Source of the DNA: Patescibacteria group bacterium
GTDB lineage: Bacteria > Patescibacteriota > Minisyncoccia > Phycocordibacterales > UBA12079
Length of the DNA stretch: 8,735 nucleotides
Direction: 5' to 3'
NCBI GenBank assembly: GCA_018894995.1
Contig: JAHIOZ010000084.1
Span: 1-8,735, forward strand
The number at the start of each line of letters is the position of its first letter. Within the stretch, counting starts at the first letter, position 1. The notes beneath the pieces are model-generated. The model saw nothing but the letters and a program-made list of their open reading frames with translations, searched no databases and was not told the origin of the DNA. Below, piece by piece: positions 4,695 through 8,735 of the stretch. The translations under genes were made by a program, and so were the position numbers.

Positions 4695-5910
4695 CTATCG
4701 GCGGTTCAGCTTTCTTTGAAGTGATTCTGCTGAATGTTGGGGTTTGTGCAACTCCCCCGGGAAGATGAAAAATTGTTGCCAATTCTTCAGAACTTAAAAC
4801 AAATTGCTTCTCGCTTCTTCTGGGATAATTAAAATATGCTCTTCTGATGTAATCCTCAAAAATTCCTTTTTTCATTTTATTTAATCTGATATTTTTATAA
4901 TCCTGCCAAGGGTAATCAAAACCAGTTCCCCTGCTAGGTTTAAAACCGTTTAAATTCTCAGAATTAAACTGCTTGAAAGTTCCTGTTATCCCCGTTATAT
5001 TGATTGGGTTAAATTTTTCTTTTTCTGTGATATAAAGTCCGCGAATTCCACAGTCAAAACCAAGTTTGTCAGTGTTTCTCTCAATTGAAGCAATAATATC
5101 TTGCTCACCTTTTGTAGCCAATCGGGGAGGTTTTCCTTCTTCTTCTGACTTTAAACTTTCTATCAATTTTAATTTTTCCTCTTTTGCCATATCCACCCAA
5201 CTTTTTGCCGATTCCCACTCACTTTTTCCCCCTTTGTGTCCTCTCACCATAATTTGAATCCACAATTGCTCACCTTTTTCAATAGAACCCAAAAACTCGA
5301 TAATAGGAGTAATTGGGTCAGATTTTTCATCATCTTCAAGTCCTTCTTTATTTAAACCATAATCAACATAAGTTTTAATCGGGTAAGCATCAATCTTTTT
5401 TGTTAAAACAAATTCATTTCCCCACATACTCATATTGGTCAAATCAAAATTAACAAATTTTGTATAATCTGGGACTTCATAAACTTCCACTCCGGGATAT
5501 TGAGCATAAATTTGAGCTTCTATTATATTTTTAAATCTTTTTTCCGTCCAAATAAAAAATTTTATTTGACCTCCGAGAGAAACCATTTCCAAAGAAAACC
5601 AAGTTCTGCTTTTACCCAAAATATTTCTGTCATACCAAGTTCCCTCTCCTCCCGTCTGGTGAAGAGCATTCAAAAACAATTCCGCTGCCATCGGCGTTTT
5701 TTTAATTTCTTTTGGAACTTTTATTTCCAATAAAATTCTTTCTTGTTTCAAAATAAAAGCAGATCTTTTGTAACTTACCCAAATATTCCACAGTATAATT
5801 ACCAAGAAAAAAGGAATATAAAAAGGAGCCAAAATATACAAAACAAACAGCGTATTAGCTGCCAAACCTTGAAACATTACAGGTAAACTCAAAATAAAAC
5901 TATCTATCAT
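4681..5910 (-). CDS. Membrane protein resembling the N-terminal part of Patescibacteria VirB4-like ATPases
   Basis: The 409-residue protein starts with a hydrophobic region at about 17-46 (one long or two short helices around PFYIPF), followed by positive residues (KRSAFILKQ). A large soluble region then begins LLEIKVPKEIKKTPMAAELF. FSLEMVSLGGQIKFFIWT (105-122) and EAQIYAQYPGVEVYEV (131-146) resemble, from memory, a conserved region of Patescibacteria membrane proteins related to type IV secretion/conjugation (HerA/VirB4-type) ATPases. The C-terminal LSSEELATIFHLPGG and SKKAEPPIDLPF resemble the linker before the ATPase domain in those proteins. No Walker A or B motif is present; the protein ends where such a domain would begin, and no ATPase gene follows. 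A role in secretion, DNA transfer or pili is inference only. A TTGCGA/TAAAAT promoter lies about nine bases before the ATG. Confidence 0.75.
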   Translation of the reverse strand: MIDSFILSLPVMFQGLAANTLFVLYILAPFYIPFFLVIILWNIWVSYKRSAFILKQERILLEIKVPKEIKKTPMAAELFLNALHQTGGEGTWYDRNILGKSRTWFSLEMVSLGGQIKFFIWTEKRFKNIIEAQIYAQYPGVEVYEVPDYTKFVNFDLTNMSMWGNEFVLTKKIDAYPIKTYVDYGLNKEGLEDDEKSDPITPIIEFLGSIEKGEQLWIQIMVRGHKGGKSEWESAKSWVDMAKEEKLKLIESLKSEEEGKPPRLATKGEQDIIASIERNTDKLGFDCGIRGLYITEKEKFNPINITGITGTFKQFNSENLNGFKPSRGTGFDYPWQDYKNIRLNKMKKGIFEDYIRRAYFNYPRRSEKQFVLSSEELATIFHLPGGVAQTPTFSRITSKKAEPPIDLPF

Positions 5911-5919
5911 TTGAATTAA

Positions 5920-5948
5920 ATTTTACGCTAAAAATTTTTAATTCGCAA
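5920..5948 (-). promoter_or_regulatory. Promoter of the 409-codon gene, giving a near-leaderless mRNA
   Basis: On the minus strand, TTGCGA (5943-5948), a 17-base spacer and TAAAAT (5920-5925) lie just upstream. The expected transcription start near 5913 is about three bases before the ATG at 5910, and no Shine-Dalgarno is present, so translation would be leaderless or nearly so. Confidence 0.5.
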
Positions 5949-5983
5949 TCAAAAAATGTGATTTCAAAAATCAAAGCAAATGC

Positions 5984-6014
5984 AAAAAAGTGGGTGTCGG
6001 GAGCCCACTTTTTT
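5984..6014. terminator. Two-way intrinsic terminator between divergent genes
   Basis: An 11-bp perfect stem, 5984-5994 with 6004-6014 (AAAAAAGTGGG / CCCACTTTTTT), has a nine-base loop and six T on both strands. It lies between two genes that point away from each other, so it terminates neither; it may insulate the two promoters or be a relic. Confidence 0.7.
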
Positions 6015-6044
6015 AAATATTAAAACTTTATAGACTTTATTTTC

Positions 6045-6080
6045 TTAATACTTGATACTTAATACTTGATACCCTATACT
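6045..6080 (+). promoter_or_regulatory. valS promoter within a tandem 14-bp repeat
   Basis: TTAATACTTGATAC occurs twice in tandem (6045-6058 and 6059-6072). The first copy supplies a -35 box TTGATA (6052-6057). Exactly 17 bases later is TATACT (6075-6080), a five-of-six match for the -10 box. Transcription would start near 6087, leaving a leader of about 120 bases before valS. The second copy also carries TTGATA but has only a weak TAAATT at -10. Confidence 0.6.
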
Positions 6081-6108
6081 TAACTTAATAAATTATAAAT
6101 ATTTTAAT

Positions 6109-6139
6109 AAACAAATTTTTGCGGAGCAAAAATTTGTTT
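6109..6139 (+). other. Hairpin in the valS leader
   Basis: AAACAAATTTTTGC (6109-6122) pairs perfectly with GCAAAAATTTGTTT (6126-6139) around the loop GGA. On the plus strand the stem ends in GTTTTCC, a weak T run, so it could act as a partial terminator or attenuator in the leader. Related hairpins occur at 4576-4605 and 8552-8605. Confidence 0.5.
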
Positions 6140-6155
6140 TCCGCGACTTTCTGCG

Positions 6156-6196
6156 TCCAGTCCGCGACAGTCCGCAATTTATTCGACTGGAAGGAG
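6156..6196 (+). promoter_or_regulatory. valS leader stem ending at the Shine-Dalgarno
   Basis: TCCAGTC (6156-6162) can pair with GACTGGA (6185-6191), and the Shine-Dalgarno AAGGAG at 6191-6196 begins at the last base of the stem. The ATG at 6207 is ten bases beyond it. CCGCGAC also occurs twice (6141-6147 and 6162-6168). The arrangement could modulate ribosome access. I see no T-box consensus (AGGGTGGNACCGCG). Confidence 0.4.
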
Positions 6197-6206
6197 AATA
6201 AATATT

Positions 6207-8408
6207 ATGAACGAAAAATATCTCAACCCCTACAACCCCGAAAAAACGGAAAAAGAAATTTATCAAATTTGGGAAGAAAGCGGTTTTTTTAATCCTGATA
6301 ATTTACCAGAAGAAAGAAAAGAAACTTTTTCAATGGTTTTACCTCCTCCAAATGTGACCGGAAAATTACATCTCGGTCATGCTGATATGCTTGCCATTCA
6401 AGATACTATTATTCGTTTTCAAAGAATGCTCGGCAAAAAAACTTTGTGGCTTCCTGGGACTGACCATGCCGCAATCGCCACTCAAACAAAAGTTGAAAAA
6501 CTTTTAGCCAAAGATAAAATCAAAAAACACGATTTGGGCAGAGAAAAGTTTTTAGAAAAAGTAAATGAATTTGCAATGGATTCGCAAAAAACCATTATCT
6601 CCCAAACCAAAAGAATGGGGTCCTCTTTGGATTGGTCGCGTCTTACTTTTACACTTGATGAAGAAAGAAATCTCGCCGTCAAAACCGCTTTCAAAAAAAT
6701 GTATGATGACGGTTTAATTTACAGAAAAGAAAAAGTTATCAACTGGGATCCAAAAGGTCAGACGGTTATTTCAGATGATGAAGTTGTTCACGAAGACAGA
6801 AAAGCTGTTTTTTACACATTCAAATATTCAAAAGACTTCCCTATTGCCATTTCAACCACTCGACCGGAAACAAAAGTCGGTGATGTTGCCGTCGCTGTTA
6901 ATCCAAATGACAAAAGATACAAAGAATTCGTCGGACAAACTTTTGAAATAGAAAATTTTTGCGGGACAAAACTCTCAATAAAAATCATCGCTGACCGTGA
7001 AGTTGATTCTGAATTTGGAACCGGCGCTTTGGGCGTTACTCCCGCTCACTCCAAAATTGACGAAAAAATGGCGCAAGAAAATAATCTTCCGATGAAAAAA
7101 GTCATAAACGAATACGCAAAAATGGAAAATACGGGAGAAATTTTGGAAGGCAAAAAAGTTTTGGAAGCGAGAGAAATAATTGTTGACTGGTTGAAAAAGG
7201 AAAATTTAATGATAAAGGAAGAAAATGTTGAGCAAAGTGTTGCCACCGCCGAAAGAACAGGAGCTATTATTGAACCACTTCCAAAATTACAGTGGTTTAT
7301 TGATGTTAATAAAAAATTCAAACTTCCTCATTCTAAACTGGCTGGGGTTAAAACTGACCAAGAAATAAATCTCAAAGATTTGATGAAAGTTGCAGTTGAG
7401 TCAGGTGAAGTAAATATTTTACCCGACCGTTTTAATAAAATTTATTATCACTGGATTGAGAATCTACACGACTGGTGCATTTCTCGACAAATTTGGTATG
7501 GGCATCAAATTCCAGTTTGGTATAAAAATAAAGATACTGGAAACGAAGAAATTTTTGTCGGAGTAGAAGCGCCAGAGAGCGAAGATTGGGAGCAAGACCC
7601 CGACACTCTTGATACTTGGTTTTCTTCCGGGCTTTGGACTTTTTCCACTCTCGGTTGGCCGGAACAAACAGATGATTTGAAACTTTATCATCCAACCGAC
7701 CTGATTGAAACCGCCCACGATATTCTTTTTTTCTGGGTGGCGAGAATGATTTTAATGTCAACTTATTTAATGGGAGAAATTCCATTCAAGACGGTTTATA
7801 TTCACGGGCTTATTCGTGATGAGCAAAACAGAAAATTTTCAAAATCTCTGGGAAATGCGATTGACCCGCTTGATATGATTGAAAAATACGGAACCGACGC
7901 TTTGAGAATGGCACTTTTGGTGGCGGTCGCCCCTGGACAAGACATTAAATTTAACGAAGATAAAATTAAAGCTTACAAAAAATTTTCAAATAAAATTTGG
8001 AATATCGCCCGTTTCATTTATTCAAATATTGATGGTTTTGATTATGACAATTTTGACGCAAACAAACTGACTGATTATGAAAAAGATGTTTTGAAATATT
8101 TTGATGATTTAATTGTTGAGATTACAGGAGAAATGAAAGAATACAAACTTTATTTAACTTCAGAAAAACTTTACCATTTTGTTTGGCACGAATTGGCGGA
8201 TAAAATTTTAGAGGAATCAAAAAAAGCTCTAAACGACGAAACAACAGCCACTGACAAAGCCAACAAACAATTTATGCTTCTGAATTTGTTTGAAAAAATT
8301 TTAAAAACACTTCACCCATTTATGCCCTTTATTACGGAAGAAATTTGGAAAGATTTTCCTAAAAAAAACAAACAACTGTTGATGATTGAAAATTGGCCCG
8401 TGAATTAA
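6207..8408 (+). CDS. valS: Valyl-tRNA synthetase (compact form)
   Basis: ValRS charges tRNA-Val in the cytoplasm and proofreads mischarged Thr. The class I HIGH motif is HLGH at 55-58, after PPPNVTGK; KFSKS at 543-547 is the KMSKS motif. The CP1 editing domain has STTRPETKVGDVAVAVNP (217-233) and GTGALGVTPAHSKID (271-285). In place of the usual AHD it has AHS (Ser282), while Asp285 is kept. DWCISRQIWYGHQIPVWY is at 422-439, and LDTWFSSGLWTFSTLGWP is at 468-485. The segment between WY and the DPD motif (438-465) has no cysteine pairs, so the zinc site found in many relatives is absent. At 733 residues it is shorter than typical bacterial ValRS (about 860-950): it ends just after the anticodon-binding helices at MIENWPVN, without the C-terminal coiled coil. 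The ATG is supported by an upstream AAGGAG. Confidence 0.96.
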   Translation: MNEKYLNPYNPEKTEKEIYQIWEESGFFNPDNLPEERKETFSMVLPPPNVTGKLHLGHADMLAIQDTIIRFQRMLGKKTLWLPGTDHAAIATQTKVEKLLAKDKIKKHDLGREKFLEKVNEFAMDSQKTIISQTKRMGSSLDWSRLTFTLDEERNLAVKTAFKKMYDDGLIYRKEKVINWDPKGQTVISDDEVVHEDRKAVFYTFKYSKDFPIAISTTRPETKVGDVAVAVNPNDKRYKEFVGQTFEIENFCGTKLSIKIIADREVDSEFGTGALGVTPAHSKIDEKMAQENNLPMKKVINEYAKMENTGEILEGKKVLEAREIIVDWLKKENLMIKEENVEQSVATAERTGAIIEPLPKLQWFIDVNKKFKLPHSKLAGVKTDQEINLKDLMKVAVESGEVNILPDRFNKIYYHWIENLHDWCISRQIWYGHQIPVWYKNKDTGNEEIFVGVEAPESEDWEQDPDTLDTWFSSGLWTFSTLGWPEQTDDLKLYHPTDLIETAHDILFFWVARMILMSTYLMGEIPFKTVYIHGLIRDEQNRKFSKSLGNAIDPLDMIEKYGTDALRMALLVAVAPGQDIKFNEDKIKAYKKFSNKIWNIARFIYSNIDGFDYDNFDANKLTDYEKDVLKYFDDLIVEITGEMKEYKLYLTSEKLYHFVWHELADKILEESKKALNDETTATDKANKQFMLLNLFEKILKTLHPFMPFITEEIWKDFPKKNKQLLMIENWPVN

Positions 8409-8449
8409 GATTTAAATACCCGTCGTCTTTGCGAGAAAACAGGCGTGAA

Positions 8450-8558
8450 TTTTTTTAAAAAATTATTCTCAGGGTTTTTATACTGCTCGGGCTAAATGCC
8501 CAAGACACCCCCGCTTCGCTACAGGGTGAACGACACACATTCATAATTTTTAAAAAAA
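8450..8558. mobile_element. MITE-like element, copy 2 (inverted relative to copy 1)
   Basis: The core at 8467-8542 matches the reverse complement of 2304-2379 at 72 of 76 bases. The ends are shorter A/T inverted repeats (8450-8466 and 8543-8558, T7A6TTAT against ATAAT5A7) without the GACACC outer part seen in copy 1. It lies 41 bases after the valS stop and just before the valS terminator, whose A tract overlaps the right end. The four differences largely keep the core stems: GGGT to GGGC strengthens one stem, and GAAC to GAAT leaves a G-U pair. An alternative GGGTG/CACCC stem in copy 1 is lost here. Confidence 0.65.
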
Positions 8559-8605
8559 TAATACCAAAATTTTTGCGGTCGCAAAAATTTTGGTATTATT
8601 TTTTT
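8552..8605 (+). terminator. Terminator of valS
   Basis: A perfect 25-bp stem pairs 8552-8576 with 8581-8605 around the loop GGTC. It is A/T-rich outside and ends in a run of eight T (8599-8606) on the plus strand. It lies 143 bases after the valS stop, separated from it by copy 2 of the repeated element, so the valS transcript should carry that element in its 3' UTR. Confidence 0.75.
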
Positions 8606-8735
8606 TAAGTTTATTTTGAGAATTAGGATTTATGAATTAAGAATAACGAATTATGAATAAAAAATATGAGCAAACGAATTTTGCAAAAATTAAATTGCTT
8701 TTGTAAAATTTAAATTTCTAAATTCTAAGTTCTAA
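8606..8735. other. Low-complexity A+T-rich right edge, no gene seen
   Basis: This stretch repeats short words such as ATTATGAATAA and AATTTAAATTT. No ORF longer than about 17 codons, RNA gene or clear promoter was found. It is probably the spacer before a neighbour outside the window. Confidence 0.5.

Noticed and set aside
6156..6206. T-box riboswitch before valS
   Set aside because: valS is a common T-box target, but the conserved T-box bulge sequence and antiterminator-terminator pair are absent.
7432..7785. 117- and 84-codon minus-strand ORFs within valS
   Set aside because: They are antisense to the catalytic part of valS and show no independent support.

Overview
The window looks like a piece of a Patescibacteria (Candidate Phyla Radiation) chromosome, most likely Parcubacteria-like. 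This is inferred from the strong A+T richness, the compact core proteins (a 733-residue ValRS without the usual C-terminal extension), the YchF and Pth variants, a membrane protein of a type I associate with this group, and gene gaps packed with perfect hairpins. The major genes end in TAA or TAG and none is broken by TGA, so nothing suggests the UGA-recoded branch of the radiation.

Layout, left to right. At 1-32 there is probably the last few codons of a plus-strand gene. At 101-488 (minus) there is a broken small gene for a membrane-anchored zinc-ribbon protein, split by two single-base shifts in homopolymers and followed by a terminator. ychF (726-1850, minus) ends at its own terminator. 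The 930-base gap 1851-2781 is the unusual part. It holds two terminators in series, a promoter-driven small unit with a 16-codon ORF, a 130-bp element with 27-bp perfect terminal inverted repeats, and a run of hairpins that ends in a 38-bp perfect palindrome and the pth terminator. pth (2782-3399), mltG (3487-4509) and a 409-residue VirB4-N-terminal-like membrane protein (4681-5910) follow, all on the minus strand. A 296-base divergent gap with a two-way terminator, a good promoter and a structured leader leads to valS (6207-8408, plus). Downstream of valS lies a second, inverted copy of the 130-bp element, then the valS terminator. The last 130 bases are low-complexity with no gene seen.

The recognisable genes are housekeeping: translation (valS, pth, ychF) and cell-wall synthesis (mltG), plus one envelope or secretion-type protein. 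They are probably separate or small transcription units. Several minus-strand genes have a promoter very close to the start codon and no Shine-Dalgarno, which suggests leaderless or short-leader mRNAs. valS and the 16-codon ORF have clear Shine-Dalgarno sequences.

The main novelty candidates are the dispersed 130-bp inverted-repeat element (two copies with a structured core), the small promoter-ORF-terminator unit at 2006-2193, and the dense palindrome cluster between pth and ychF.
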